DNA of 50,809 nucleotides from Lentimicrobium sp. (GCA_023957275.1 JAMLHF010000029.1:1-50809); one strand, 5' to 3'; counted from the first letter of the stretch, positions 37,001 through 47,502 are shown. Numbers and translations: made by a program. The notes: generated from the sequence alone by a model not told the origin.

Positions 37001-40000
37001 ATTTTGATAACAATCAGCAAGGCTGGTATAGTGATGCAAGCTCTACTATAGAGCCCGATCTCGATCAGGTTTCGATTGTCAATACCACTTTTGATGACAA
37101 TGTCCTGAAAGGGTTTTATACCGAGCGGCTAAGTAATGCAACTTTTGATGGCATTACGGTTGACAATAGCGGAAGCTCCTCCTACGCGTGGGGTGCGGGT
37201 ATTGATATAAACCTGAAGTGGAAGGGTTATTCCAATATTGAAGTTAAGAACTCCACTTTATCAAATTGTGGTATTGGTAGCGCCAATGGCGTTGGAATAA
37301 CCATTAAAGCCCGCAATGACGGAACTTCTTATGGCGCAAATCCGGCTACATTGTCTGGTGTTACCATCGATAATGTTGAATTCGATAGCAACCGTACAGG
37401 ATTGGCTTTTGGAGAACCTACGAAAGATAACGATGGCCCAACAAGCCTTGTTATTAAAAACAGCACCTTTAAAAGCAATACAGTCATGGATATCAATAAC
37501 TTCTGCAAAAGCGATATTGATGCCAAGCTAAACAATACCTTTACAGGTGCTGTAGATAATTTCGCCATAGAAGACCGTGTTTACCACAAACTCGATAATT
37601 CGGTCCTGGGCCTTGTAACCTGGCTTGATGAAAATGTATATGTTACTGCAAACTCTGGAAGCATTCAGCGCGGTATTGTTGCTGCATCACCAAATTGGAA
37701 TGTTAACGTAAACTCCGGAACTTTTAATGAAACAGTATCACTTGACAAAAAGGTTTCACTTGTAGGAGCAGGCAGTACTTTAGCGGGAACAATAATAACA
37801 AAAACCGGAGGCAACGATGGAGCCATTAACCTTGTGGCTTCAGGCGTATCGGGTGATCCAATACTTGTAAAGGATATCCGTATTGAGCCAATTGGTGCAG
37901 CCGGAATTTCTGTTGGAACATTTACTCCAGGTACTGGTACAAACGTTTCATGGATAAAACTCGAAAATGTTAAAGTAATAGGTACCAATGCTTCCCCTTG
38001 CACAGAACAGGAAAGGGGATTGTATGTGGATCTTACCAGCAGCCTCACAAACCTTGAAATTGTAAATTGTGCTTTTGATAATTTACACTATGGCTGGTAT
38101 TTCCAGAAACAGGTGAGTGCTGATGCTAGTACTGTCAGCAATGTTTCCGTTACCGGAACATCCTTTACCCATAATAGCTGGAAAGGTATTTATACGGAGA
38201 AGTTATCTGAGGCTACCTTCACAAATTGTACCATTGATCAGAATGGCGTTTATGATGCCTCGACTACAACCGGTTGTGGCTATTTTATGCCCTGGATGTC
38301 AGGATTTGACATTAACCTGAAAGCAGGTACATACCAGAACCTTACATTTACAGGTTGTTCATTTACCAATAATGGTTTAGGAACAAACGGCGGTGTTGGT
38401 ACGGCAAAAGAGGGTGTTGGACTGGCCGTAAAAGCCAGAAGTGATGCATCTTCATATAACGTATTCCCTGCAACCTTAACACGGGTCACAGTTACAGGTT
38501 GTACCTTTACCGGAAACGAACGCGGAATGCGCTTTGGTGAACCCGGAAAAAATAATCCACAACCACTTAATGTAGCTGTACATAATAATTCCATTACCGG
38601 GAATGTTAAAACCTATCCTGGTACCGACGGCTCACCTTATGGGGGTATTGTAAATGTAACAACCGCTGGTGTTGATGCCACCTGCAACTGGTGGGGAACA
38701 ACAGATCCTTTGGTGATAGAAACATCAGCAGAAGGGGATATAGAATTCCTGCCATTCTTGATAAGCGCCACTGGTCCATGTGATGGAGTAGGCCCTGTGG
38801 TAAATGTTACACAAGGCTTGAGCTATATGAATATTCAACCGGCTATTGACGAGGCAAATTCTGGCGACGAAATAACTGTTGCTGCAGGAACCTATGTATT
38901 AACGAGCCAATTAAGAATAAATAAGTCAATCACTTTAGAAGGAGCAGGAATTGGCCAAACTATTATAACAAGAGGTACAGAGTGGTCGCCTACAGCAGGT
39001 GATTTAGGAATTGCCCACCTTATAGGTATTGGTGCAAACAATGTTTCCTTAAGCAACCTTACGGTAAGCGGTGCACAGAAAGTAGGAACTGCCAATGGCT
39101 CTGGTATTAATGTTTATGTAGCTACTGGTGTTGTATTTTCCAATGTAGAATCAAAGGACAACCAGGCAGCAGGCTTTATTATTAACGGCTCATCAGCAAC
39201 TATGACAGATGTGCAAACATCAGGTAACGGTTGGTATGCAGTCAATGTTGCCCGCGGAAGTGGTGTCACCCAAATGCCTGATCTAACCGTTAATACATCT
39301 TCATTTGGAGAAGCAGTTGAAATAATGGCTGATGCCGATATACCAGAAGCAAACGTTACTTATAACTATCAGTATGTATTTGTTGGTGGTGAAATTGCTT
39401 ATAATATTAAACCATTTGATTTAAGCAGTTTAGCCCACGCATCAATCCTAAGAGGTGGTGTAACTTATATATACACATCAATTAATTCAGCAATTGCTGC
39501 AGCCAACGCAGGTGAAACAGTTATCGTATCGGCAGGCACATTTGCTGAAAACATTGTTGCAAACAAATCCATTGTTTTGGAAGGAGCCAATGCAGGCATT
39601 ACATGTGGAAGTCGTGTTGCTGAATCTATCCTTGCACCTGCCTCAGGAGTTCCTGTGGTTATTTCCGCTGACGGAGTTACCATCAATGGATTTGAAATTA
39701 CCACAGGGGGTAATGTGGACAGAGCCATTGTTTGTTCAGGTAAGTCTGATGTGGTTGTAGAATTCAATAATATCCATGATGTAGGTGCAATGGTGAGTGG
39801 TTCCAATGTATATGGATTTATTTACAGCCTTGGTTCAGCGACAGCTCATGATGTTTCTGTTTTGAATAACTGTTTTGATAATATCGGGAATAGCAACAAT
39901 CATCAAAAAAGCAACGGAGCTATAGGTTTCCTTGATTCTGGTGCTACAGGTACACTTACAACAGTAAATATTGAGAATAATTTAATTACTGATGTTTTCG

Positions 40001-43000
40001 CTAAAACTGCAGATTGGTCATCAGGCGGTAGAATTGCCTATGGTATTATCTTTAATATCGGCAGTTCCGGTTATACAACTTCTACAGGTAATGTTATAGA
40101 TGCTGTTATCCAGAACAATGAAATTTCAAATCTGTCAGGATTTATTTCAACAGGTATTGGCCTTGAAGGTAACACTGAAGATGCCGTTGTTAAGAACAAC
40201 TCGGTTGCCTATTTATCAGGAACAAAAACTGATTTAAGCACGGGAGGTGCTGGTTATGATTTGAATGGACTTAAGTTTGAAACCAACCGATATGTTTCAA
40301 CCTGCACAGTTCAAAACAATAGTTTCCAAACTGATACCTATACTCATAGTGCCGGCACAGGCCTGGGTTATGCCGTTGTGAATTATGTGCCATCTGATAT
40401 TGGTGGTGAGGCAACTCTCAACTGTAACTGGTATGGTACAGCGGTATACAATGATATCGTGCAAAATGGGCTTGCGGGTAAAATCCTCAATAAAACAGGA
40501 TGTGTAACCAACTTTGCTCCATATCTTACTGCTGATACTGACGATCAACCAACCGTTATTGGTTTCCAACCACCAGCCGGTACATGCGCGCCTTGTGCAT
40601 TGGTTATCGAAGCTACCTCAACAACCGCAAATTGCCCTGCCAGAAATAATGGTACGGCAACAGTCGAAGTTACTTCAGGTGGAAATAGCCCGAGCTATTT
40701 ATGGACGCCTGGTGGTCAGACTACCGCAACCGCAACCGGACTAACTGCCGGAACCTACACTGTAACTGCAACCAATATTGATGGATGCACCGCTACCGCT
40801 TCTGTTGATGTGCTGAATGATGTTGGACCTATCGTGAATACAAATACCTCAGTCACATATTGCAGTATTCAGGAAGCAATCAATGCTGCTACTCCTGGTG
40901 ATGAGCTTATGGTTAATGTGGCAAGCTACTCAGAAGGTCCACAAATTGTCGTTAATAGAAATATCACTCTCTTGGGTATGGATTTGAATTCAGCTTCAAC
41001 CACTTTATTGGCCAATGGAAATACTGGCGCATCTGGCGATGCAAGGGGATGGATTTTAGTTAATCCGGGCGTTGAATTCAATCTGAAAAATATTACTCTT
41101 GACGGAAACGGGAATAATATCATGCAGGCTGTTCGTCATAATGGAACTGGTACAATTGATAATGTATTTTTCAATGATATCAGTTATCCTGGATACAATG
41201 GTATTGCAGTGGTTGCTTTCGGAAATCTGAAAGTCCAGAATTCGCAATTTACAGATATTGGCCGTGTCGGTATTATTTTCTTCGGAACTGGCTGTAGCAA
41301 TGGTCAAGCCATTGGGAATACCTACACCGGTAAAGGTGTTGGCGACCAATTAGACTATGCTATTGAAGTTGGCGGAGGCGCCATTGCTTCAGTATCTGAC
41401 TGCATCATTTCAAATAATAAGGGAATTGCTTCTACTGATGGTAGTACATCAGCAGGAATTATAGCAACAACATATTATGGTGCAGGGACAACAGCCAATA
41501 TAACCGGTTGCACTTTAACTGATAATACAACTGGTATAAATGTCGGATACGACAATACGGACGTTTCTGTTGTTGTTGCTAACAATAATAAAATATATAG
41601 CAACAGAGAATATGGAATATTCTCAACTGGTCCAGCGGTTGACGGAACCAACAACTGGTGGGGCGATGCCTCAGGACCTTACAACGATCCTTACAACACC
41701 TGCGGCCTTGGAAATGCAGTGGCGGGATTGGTTGATTTTATGCCATGGTGGACAACATCTTCAGGTACTCCAAGCACAGATATGCTTGTACACAACGTTA
41801 CTTTAGGAACTTACTATTGTACGATTCAGGATGCCATCGATGATGCTGGCACAGGGGGTGAAACGATAGAAGTTGGAACAGCTACCTTCAGTGAGCATAT
41901 TCTGATTAACAAAACCGGTCTCATTCTTAAAAATGCAGCTTCCGCCACACCAATTATCAGTGGTAGTGGAACAGGCATTGTTGTTACCATAGCCGCAAGC
42001 AATGTCACCCTTGATGGGTTTGCTATCCGGAATTCAGGTTTAACCCCTCTTGATGCAGGCATTATAATTGGAGCGAATACTGGTTGTACGGTTCAAAATA
42101 ATACCGTTACTGCTTGCGCTTCCGGTATCGGTATACAGGGCGGACATGACAACTTTGTAACATCGAATACTGTTAGTGAAAACGCCTATTACGGGGTTGC
42201 AGTAATTGCAGGTACAGGCAATACCATAAACCAGAATAATATTTCGGTTAATGGACTTGATGCCATCGCATTGGATAACGCTTCTGCTGGCGGAGGCCCT
42301 GTAACAGTTGGTTCAACGGGCAACTTCATCCTGGATAATACCATCAGCAGTGCCCGCGACGGTATCTTCCTTGGAGAAAACTGCTCAGGCAACCAGATTT
42401 CAGGCGGAAACAATATTACCGGCACAACAACCGGCAGTGTTGGTATAAACCTTTGGAGATCAGGTTCACAAACAATTACCGGAAATACCATTCAATCATT
42501 CATCACCGGTATTCGTTTACTAGGTTCTTCTGGCAACACCATTACCGGAAATACTTTGACTTCAAATACAAATGGATTTAAAGTTGATCCTAGCTGGCAG
42601 GTAGGTGTTTGGTATCAGTCCTTGAACAATAACATCAGCCTGAATAATATTTCAGGCAATACAACCTATGGGATGTTAGTGGGAGATCTGGTAAACCAGA
42701 CAACACCAGTCGATGCAACCCAAAACTGGTGGGGTTCCAACACAGGACCGACCTATTCAGACAATCCATGCGGAACAGGCGATGCCATTTCTGCCAATGT
42801 GCTCTACAATCCCTGGAGAAATGAGGCGCTGGACACCGATATCTATCAGTTGGAAGCATTCAGTTTATCCGACAATTCTTCCATCTGTGCCGGTGGCACT
42901 GCGGATATTACCCTGAGTGGCTCACAAACCGGAGTTCAGTATGATCTTTATAAAGATGGAACTTTGGTTTCAGGAGAATCAAAAACCGGAACCGGCAACC

Positions 43001-46000
43001 CGCTTACATGGACGGTTTCCATCGGCTTAAATGCCACTTACACTGTTAAAGCTACAAATCAATCGAATGGTTGTACCCTGGATATGACAGGCAGTACAAG
43101 GATTTTTGTTGGTCCGATCACGACCATTGGTTCACTAACTGATGCTTGTGTGGGAAGTCAGGTTGAGGTTCCGGTAACGGTTATTTCTTTTGAAGAAGTC
43201 GGTTACATCGCACTGACTATTAATTATAATCCTTCTGTGCTGCAATATACCGGTTATACTAAGAATCCGGACTTGATGACCAATTTTAGTGCTTCTCTGG
43301 TTGAGCCAGGAATTATTAAAGTAGTCGGATTTATTCCAGAAACAGGTTCACCAATTTCGCTCAGTAATGGCTCTACATTGTTTACTCCGGCATTTACATA
43401 CCTTGGAGGCACTACAACGCTTGCGTTTGATGACACAGACGCCGCGTGGTGCCAGTATGGATCCGGCACTCCGTATTTTGTTGATTTCTGCGATACCCCT
43501 AATTCAACTTATTATAAGGACGGCTCGGTAAGCGGAAATCCAAGGCCAACGGTAGCAGTTAGCGGTACCACCACAATTTGTAACGGACAGTCAACAAGTG
43601 TCAGCTTCGACCTTACAGGTACTGCACCCTGGGTCCTGACTTATACAATAAATGGTGTTGAACAACCACCCGTTACTACCAGTGATGATCCTTATGTCCT
43701 TACCGTAAATCCGATTGCTAATACAACTTATTTAGCAACAGCTTTAACTGATGCAAACTGTGCATCTTGGGCAGGGGATATTACGGGAAGTGCTGTTGTG
43801 ACGGTTAACCCGACTCCGGTAGTTAACTCAGCCAGTATGCTGTCATCAACTGACCAAACGAGCTGGGTAGCAGTAAGCGGAGATCTTTCAAGCGGTTACG
43901 ATATATGCATAGATGCAGATAATGATTATTATTACCTGGATATTGCAGCATTGAGTAGCACACCAACTATGGGATCTACAGGTTTTGTTCAAAATGCTTT
44001 CTATCTTGACAAAACTTCAGTGCCAGCAGGTTTCTATACTTACTGGGCTGCACAAGGTGTAGTTTCCGGAGCAACCGGATGGCAGGGCATTATGTGGAAT
44101 ATCATCAATGGTACTGCACCGATGTTCTATATCAATTACACCGGCACTGACTATCAATTGATCGATGGTCTGCAATATCAGATTGGCTCAGGAGCTAACG
44201 CACTGCGTGTATCAGGGGATTACCCACAGGGTAGTTACACCTTCCAGGGAACTGTTACCGATGTGAATGGATGTGTTTCCGCTCCTTTCAATGTGAGTAT
44301 GTTATTCAACACCATCCCTCACATGAACCCGGTTGCCGATCAGACCTATTGCAATGGTGCAACAGCTCCATTAACAAGCCTGAGCTCAACTGTATCAGGA
44401 AGTACATTTACCTGGACAAACAGCAATACGGCTATTGGACTGGCAGCAAGTGGAAGTGGCGATATTCTGTCATTCACGGCTACCAATACCTCGAATAGTC
44501 CGGTTACAGCGATTATTTCTGTAACACCAACAGCTCCTTCGGCTTGTGCAGGTAATGAAGTTGCTTTGTACACCATTACGGTTTACCCAACTCCTTCAGT
44601 TTATACTGTAAGTGATGCTGTTTACTGCAACGGGACAGCCGGTGATGCAATTTCATTTGGCAGCCCGACAACAGGTGGAACGATTACCTACAACTGGACA
44701 AGTACAGCAAATGTTGGTTTTGGAACCAGTGGAACAGGTGACATTCCAACTTATACTGCATCCAATTCAGGTAGCTCTGAACTTGTAGCCACAATTTCAG
44801 TTACAGCTACTGTTAACGGGTGCACAGGACCTGCCACTACATTCACCGTTACGGTTAACCCGACTCCGGTAGTTGCTTCAGCAAGTATGCTGTCATCAAC
44901 TGACAACACAAACTGGTCGACTGTAAATGGAAATCTTGTTGATGGTTACGACTTGTGCATTAATTCAGATTTTAATTACTATTATCTGGATATTAATGCA
45001 TTGAGCAGCTCAACTGCAATGTCAAATACAGGATTTGAACAAAATGCATTTTCACTTAACGGCACCTATCCGCAATCCTTCTTCGATTACTGGGCTGCTA
45101 AAGGTGTAGTATCCGGAGCAACCGGCTGGCAGGGAATTATGTGGAATATCATCAATGGTACTGCACCGATGTTCTATATCAATTACACCGGAACTGACTA
45201 CCAATTGATCGATGGTCTGCAATATCAGGCTGGCTCAGGAGCTAACCCGCTGCGTGTTTCAGGTGATTACCCACAGGGTAGTTACACCTTCCTGGGGACT
45301 GTTACTGATGTGAATGGATGTGTTTCAGATCCTTTCAATGTGGTCATGGATTTCAACACCATTCCTCACATGAATCCGGTTGCCAACCAGTCCTATTGCA
45401 ATGGCGAAACAGCTCCATTAACAAGTCTGAGTGCAACAGTATCTGGAAGTACTTTTACCTGGACAAACAGCAATACGACCATTGGTCTGGTTGAAGATGG
45501 TATTGGCGATGTTCCGTCATTCACGGCTACAAATACCACGAATAGTCCGGTTACAGCAACTATTTCTGTAACACCGACAGCTCCTTCGGCTTGTGCAGGT
45601 AATGAAGTTGCTTTGTACACCATTACGGTTTACCCAACTCCTTCAGTTTATACTGTAAGTGATGCTGTTTACTGCAACGGGACAGCCGGTGATGCAATTT
45701 CATTTGGCAGCCCGACAACGGGTGGAACGATTACCTATAACTGGACTTGTTCATCAAATATTGGATTTGGCATCAGCGGTACAGGTAATATTCCTGCTTA
45801 CACTGCTTCCAATTCAGGTAGTTCGGCAATTGTGGCAACAGTTTCTGTGACTGCATCTGTAAATGGTTGCACAGGGTCTGCCACTACATTCACCGTTACG
45901 GTTAACCCGACTCCGGTTGCCACTGCTTCCGTTACAACTCCAATCCCTTGCAATGGATCAACCGCAACTGTAACAATAACGCCTACAGTTGGAACAGCCC

Positions 46001-47397
46001 CGTTTACATTCTACTTTGGTAGTGAAACTCCAAATAGTACAGGTATTTTTACAGGGATTGGCGCAGGAACCTATTCATGGAGTATTACCGATGCAAATAC
46101 GTGTAATTCAGCTACCGGTTCTCTGATTGTGTCTGAACCTGCAGCCATCACGGTGTCCGGAACAGTTACCTATTACAACCCGGCCAATACTATAATGAAC
46201 AATGTTTCTGTGATTCTGCGTCAGGGATCAACTGATGTTCATACGACAACCACCGATGGATCCGGACACTATGCATTAACGAATGTATGCCCCGGAACCT
46301 ATGATGTTATCTTATCTACAAATAAATCAAAAGGTGGTATCAATTCAGGCGATGCTGCACAGGTAAATGCATGGGGTGTCAACCTTTACAGTATTGAAAA
46401 GGTAAGGTTCTTCGCAGGAGATGTTGCCGGAGGTGATAATCAATTGTTGGCACCGGATGCCGGCAGAATACTACAGTACTTCCTTACCAATGGTAATCCA
46501 CCGTTCGCTACAAACTGGACATTCTGGAAAACGGACGATCCGACCACCACACAAAACCCGTTGCCCAATGTTCTTACACTAACCGTTAATCCAGGAAGCA
46601 GCCCGATAACCCAGAATTTTTATGCCTTGGTAACCGGCGACTTTAACATGAGTTTTGTTCCCGGTGGCGCTAAGTCAATGATGGATAATGTAATGCTGAA
46701 TATTGGCGGCACCACCCTGGTTGAACCAGATGTTGAGTTTGAGCTTCCTTTAACTGTAGGCATGGATTTGGAAGTCGCTGCAGTTTCTTTAATTATCGAC
46801 TTCCCGGCTGACAACCTGGAAGTAACCGGGGTTTATCTTGGCACCGATCCTGAAAGTCCTGTAGACTTTAACTTCGTTGGAAACGAACTAAGAATTGGCT
46901 GGCATTCACTCTTCCCGATGTCCCTGGCAACCGGTGAAACATTACTTACGCTTAGGCTCAGGACTACCGGCAATCTGGCGCAGGGTGAAATCATTCGCCT
47001 CAGCCTTACCTCCGATCCGCTGAATGAACTGGCCGATGGAAATTACAACACCATTCCGAATGCCCAGCTCTTTGTGGATGAAATCGGAGGCATTGCCACC
47101 GGAGTTTCAGATATTACATTTAGTAATAAACTATCACTTGAATGCTATCCCAATCCGTTTGTCGATAAAACCACTTTTGCCTATACACTACCCAGAGAGG
47201 GTAAAGTGGTGCTGGAGATGGCAGATATGCTGGGTAGCAAAACCGATATCCTGCTTGATGCCTTGCATGCCGCCGGGAGTCATACCTTAACGGTTGATAT
47301 GAGCAGTTACAGCGTTGGAATATATACAGCCACTTTACGGCTGCATACGGGCAACGATGTGATCTCAAGGACGATCAAGGTTATCCGCAGGAAGTAG
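34036..47397 (+). CDS. Giant T9SS surface protein with seven beta-helix modules, cohesin-like and dockerin-like parts
   Basis: 4453 residues. The signal peptide ends near SLSAQQ (residue 36). After Ig-like domains (to about 425) come seven parallel beta-helix modules at about 428-832, 841-1175, 1180-1575, 1588-1802, 1805-2165, 2265-2574 and 2584-2932. Most open with an IQxAID...GxxIxVxxGTY-type motif and several close with NWWG. A SprB-like repeat sits at 2185-2262. A cohesin-like module follows (about 3029-3166, LTINYNPSVLQYTGYT), then two near-identical ~350-residue repeats (3256-3605 and 3606-3954), a SprB-like repeat (3962-4038), an SdrB/carboxypeptidase-regulatory-like domain (4040-4099), a dockerin-like segment (about 4096-4209, GGINSGDAAQVNAW), a second cohesin-like module (4229-4349) and a T9SS type-A tail (4364-4453, LECYPNPFVDKTTF). 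It is exported to the surface. A role in adhesion or polysaccharide binding is likely; no catalytic residues were identified. Confidence 0.85.
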   Translation: MEKQLHPSAVNQWLQKTGLISLFIILGFVTSLSLSAQQTLELLQTRPALTNNTVVMQQGEMLEISVPATVPGSTYRIQRTWPQDNAFLEVTSTGGLLKVPAFRVNSSGKQIITISETGNGTFAQSFTLDAKAGLGMKAGAQSLFAENTGGLMYGPMSGEVITTVPVLQPNTPNPPKSTICSGGFVYVTISGATNMHTYRLQQTTPSSSTFYDVTANGTVVNFPGVNPTAYATWTITDRDNSFSTNIVIDVVPQPSAPVLTKSPTSDAVCSGTDVSATILTNGSGGIMACVDSYQYSTDGGVSWLPYNQGDAISTTGFTSVDIRALRSDNTGAGCSSENIYSWTVNALPVPAINGPTDVCANSMFTYTTESGMTDYTWTIVGGSGSSSGNSIDVTWDNIPSGTHSVSVTYKLNDCQAASPTVLNVTVTGTVQNTSTGVWYCSIKDAISNAGIDNTIVVSAGNYFESDIIIDKDGLTMTGAGKTSTFIKPDPTKVDDHACSPTGGVVHHGIIIKAQNVTINNLTIDGGATWQYRMGITSSYWNGGPYNNTHIENVNVNNVWYRGIVLRMNGALTSGHDVINCHVEGSGSTCGDYQSWAILGFNANDIEIKDCTVTGFEQGIATGNYLGTPTACDIQGNNVTNVVSQAYTLTHNGAGSTFTDNIATFTNSSNEGIGLVTYQDEMTLTNNTFIGGQIGISVGYQTLTKDKLVIGEGNVITGPGKTISGSIGVQATDDGWPGAARNFIMTGTSVSGFETGIWINPLNGMTCNADINGNKIFDNGYGLKNDFTSPVNAENNWWGDATGPYNNPYNTCGLGNAVEGNISFVPWLDASEGNPVPYLVWNQTQNTYFCKIQEAIDHINTQAGDLILIGEGTYYENVNANKRVTLQGTGSTSTIINGSGGIVLQLTAGVNAVTRMVVKDLKVTGGVTGLTAGSYTTIDNVISTGNSSYGINLNPLTDLVLTNSSFNANNVGLKLASTASASNISITGCHFDNNQQGWYSDASSTIEPDLDQVSIVNTTFDDNVLKGFYTERLSNATFDGITVDNSGSSSYAWGAGIDINLKWKGYSNIEVKNSTLSNCGIGSANGVGITIKARNDGTSYGANPATLSGVTIDNVEFDSNRTGLAFGEPTKDNDGPTSLVIKNSTFKSNTVMDINNFCKSDIDAKLNNTFTGAVDNFAIEDRVYHKLDNSVLGLVTWLDENVYVTANSGSIQRGIVAASPNWNVNVNSGTFNETVSLDKKVSLVGAGSTLAGTIITKTGGNDGAINLVASGVSGDPILVKDIRIEPIGAAGISVGTFTPGTGTNVSWIKLENVKVIGTNASPCTEQERGLYVDLTSSLTNLEIVNCAFDNLHYGWYFQKQVSADASTVSNVSVTGTSFTHNSWKGIYTEKLSEATFTNCTIDQNGVYDASTTTGCGYFMPWMSGFDINLKAGTYQNLTFTGCSFTNNGLGTNGGVGTAKEGVGLAVKARSDASSYNVFPATLTRVTVTGCTFTGNERGMRFGEPGKNNPQPLNVAVHNNSITGNVKTYPGTDGSPYGGIVNVTTAGVDATCNWWGTTDPLVIETSAEGDIEFLPFLISATGPCDGVGPVVNVTQGLSYMNIQPAIDEANSGDEITVAAGTYVLTSQLRINKSITLEGAGIGQTIITRGTEWSPTAGDLGIAHLIGIGANNVSLSNLTVSGAQKVGTANGSGINVYVATGVVFSNVESKDNQAAGFIINGSSATMTDVQTSGNGWYAVNVARGSGVTQMPDLTVNTSSFGEAVEIMADADIPEANVTYNYQYVFVGGEIAYNIKPFDLSSLAHASILRGGVTYIYTSINSAIAAANAGETVIVSAGTFAENIVANKSIVLEGANAGITCGSRVAESILAPASGVPVVISADGVTINGFEITTGGNVDRAIVCSGKSDVVVEFNNIHDVGAMVSGSNVYGFIYSLGSATAHDVSVLNNCFDNIGNSNNHQKSNGAIGFLDSGATGTLTTVNIENNLITDVFAKTADWSSGGRIAYGIIFNIGSSGYTTSTGNVIDAVIQNNEISNLSGFISTGIGLEGNTEDAVVKNNSVAYLSGTKTDLSTGGAGYDLNGLKFETNRYVSTCTVQNNSFQTDTYTHSAGTGLGYAVVNYVPSDIGGEATLNCNWYGTAVYNDIVQNGLAGKILNKTGCVTNFAPYLTADTDDQPTVIGFQPPAGTCAPCALVIEATSTTANCPARNNGTATVEVTSGGNSPSYLWTPGGQTTATATGLTAGTYTVTATNIDGCTATASVDVLNDVGPIVNTNTSVTYCSIQEAINAATPGDELMVNVASYSEGPQIVVNRNITLLGMDLNSASTTLLANGNTGASGDARGWILVNPGVEFNLKNITLDGNGNNIMQAVRHNGTGTIDNVFFNDISYPGYNGIAVVAFGNLKVQNSQFTDIGRVGIIFFGTGCSNGQAIGNTYTGKGVGDQLDYAIEVGGGAIASVSDCIISNNKGIASTDGSTSAGIIATTYYGAGTTANITGCTLTDNTTGINVGYDNTDVSVVVANNNKIYSNREYGIFSTGPAVDGTNNWWGDASGPYNDPYNTCGLGNAVAGLVDFMPWWTTSSGTPSTDMLVHNVTLGTYYCTIQDAIDDAGTGGETIEVGTATFSEHILINKTGLILKNAASATPIISGSGTGIVVTIAASNVTLDGFAIRNSGLTPLDAGIIIGANTGCTVQNNTVTACASGIGIQGGHDNFVTSNTVSENAYYGVAVIAGTGNTINQNNISVNGLDAIALDNASAGGGPVTVGSTGNFILDNTISSARDGIFLGENCSGNQISGGNNITGTTTGSVGINLWRSGSQTITGNTIQSFITGIRLLGSSGNTITGNTLTSNTNGFKVDPSWQVGVWYQSLNNNISLNNISGNTTYGMLVGDLVNQTTPVDATQNWWGSNTGPTYSDNPCGTGDAISANVLYNPWRNEALDTDIYQLEAFSLSDNSSICAGGTADITLSGSQTGVQYDLYKDGTLVSGESKTGTGNPLTWTVSIGLNATYTVKATNQSNGCTLDMTGSTRIFVGPITTIGSLTDACVGSQVEVPVTVISFEEVGYIALTINYNPSVLQYTGYTKNPDLMTNFSASLVEPGIIKVVGFIPETGSPISLSNGSTLFTPAFTYLGGTTTLAFDDTDAAWCQYGSGTPYFVDFCDTPNSTYYKDGSVSGNPRPTVAVSGTTTICNGQSTSVSFDLTGTAPWVLTYTINGVEQPPVTTSDDPYVLTVNPIANTTYLATALTDANCASWAGDITGSAVVTVNPTPVVNSASMLSSTDQTSWVAVSGDLSSGYDICIDADNDYYYLDIAALSSTPTMGSTGFVQNAFYLDKTSVPAGFYTYWAAQGVVSGATGWQGIMWNIINGTAPMFYINYTGTDYQLIDGLQYQIGSGANALRVSGDYPQGSYTFQGTVTDVNGCVSAPFNVSMLFNTIPHMNPVADQTYCNGATAPLTSLSSTVSGSTFTWTNSNTAIGLAASGSGDILSFTATNTSNSPVTAIISVTPTAPSACAGNEVALYTITVYPTPSVYTVSDAVYCNGTAGDAISFGSPTTGGTITYNWTSTANVGFGTSGTGDIPTYTASNSGSSELVATISVTATVNGCTGPATTFTVTVNPTPVVASASMLSSTDNTNWSTVNGNLVDGYDLCINSDFNYYYLDINALSSSTAMSNTGFEQNAFSLNGTYPQSFFDYWAAKGVVSGATGWQGIMWNIINGTAPMFYINYTGTDYQLIDGLQYQAGSGANPLRVSGDYPQGSYTFLGTVTDVNGCVSDPFNVVMDFNTIPHMNPVANQSYCNGETAPLTSLSATVSGSTFTWTNSNTTIGLVEDGIGDVPSFTATNTTNSPVTATISVTPTAPSACAGNEVALYTITVYPTPSVYTVSDAVYCNGTAGDAISFGSPTTGGTITYNWTCSSNIGFGISGTGNIPAYTASNSGSSAIVATVSVTASVNGCTGSATTFTVTVNPTPVATASVTTPIPCNGSTATVTITPTVGTAPFTFYFGSETPNSTGIFTGIGAGTYSWSITDANTCNSATGSLIVSEPAAITVSGTVTYYNPANTIMNNVSVILRQGSTDVHTTTTDGSGHYALTNVCPGTYDVILSTNKSKGGINSGDAAQVNAWGVNLYSIEKVRFFAGDVAGGDNQLLAPDAGRILQYFLTNGNPPFATNWTFWKTDDPTTTQNPLPNVLTLTVNPGSSPITQNFYALVTGDFNMSFVPGGAKSMMDNVMLNIGGTTLVEPDVEFELPLTVGMDLEVAAVSLIIDFPADNLEVTGVYLGTDPESPVDFNFVGNELRIGWHSLFPMSLATGETLLTLRLRTTGNLAQGEIIRLSLTSDPLNELADGNYNTIPNAQLFVDEIGGIATGVSDITFSNKLSLECYPNPFVDKTTFAYTLPREGKVVLEMADMLGSKTDILLDALHAAGSHTLTVDMSSYSVGIYTATLRLHTGNDVISRTIKVIRRK
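43801..44850 (+). repeat. Internal tandem repeat unit 1 (1050 bp)
   Basis: First copy of a direct repeat in the giant gene, starting TVNPTPVV. It encodes SASMLSSTD, SGATGWQGIMWNIINGTAP, a PKD/Ig-like half (IPHMNPVA...YCNG) and a second Ig-like half (YTVSDAVYCNGTAGDAISFG). Long stretches are identical at the DNA level to the second copy. Confidence 0.9.
44851..45897 (+). repeat. Internal tandem repeat unit 2 (1047 bp)
   Basis: Second, adjacent copy in the same frame, one codon shorter than the first. The most divergent part is the segment after SASMLSSTD (residues about 3620-3660). The WQGIMWNIINGTAP and YTVSDAVYCNG blocks are nearly unchanged. A short start of a third copy follows at 45898 and then leads into a SprB-like repeat. 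Confidence 0.9.
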
Positions 47398-47406
47398 TTT
47401 CCGGGA

Positions 47407-47440
47407 AAGAGAACGGGGAGAACTCCCCGTTCTCTTATTT
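47407..47440 (+). terminator. Terminator after giant gene
   Basis: A near-perfect long stem (AAGAGAACGGGGAG, 47407-47420, with its complement at 47423-47436) followed by a T-rich tract; the effective loop is the GAAC around 47420-47423. It lies 10 nt past the stop codon. Confidence 0.85.
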
Positions 47441-47502
47441 TCTTATTGTTAAATATATGATCCGGGTCAACCGGAATTGTTGTAAAATAAGTGAAGTAGC
47501 AA

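Noticed and set aside
43801-45897. CRISPR-like or transposon repeats
   Set aside because: The units are 1.05 kb, in frame and encode Ig-like domains; they are protein-module duplications.
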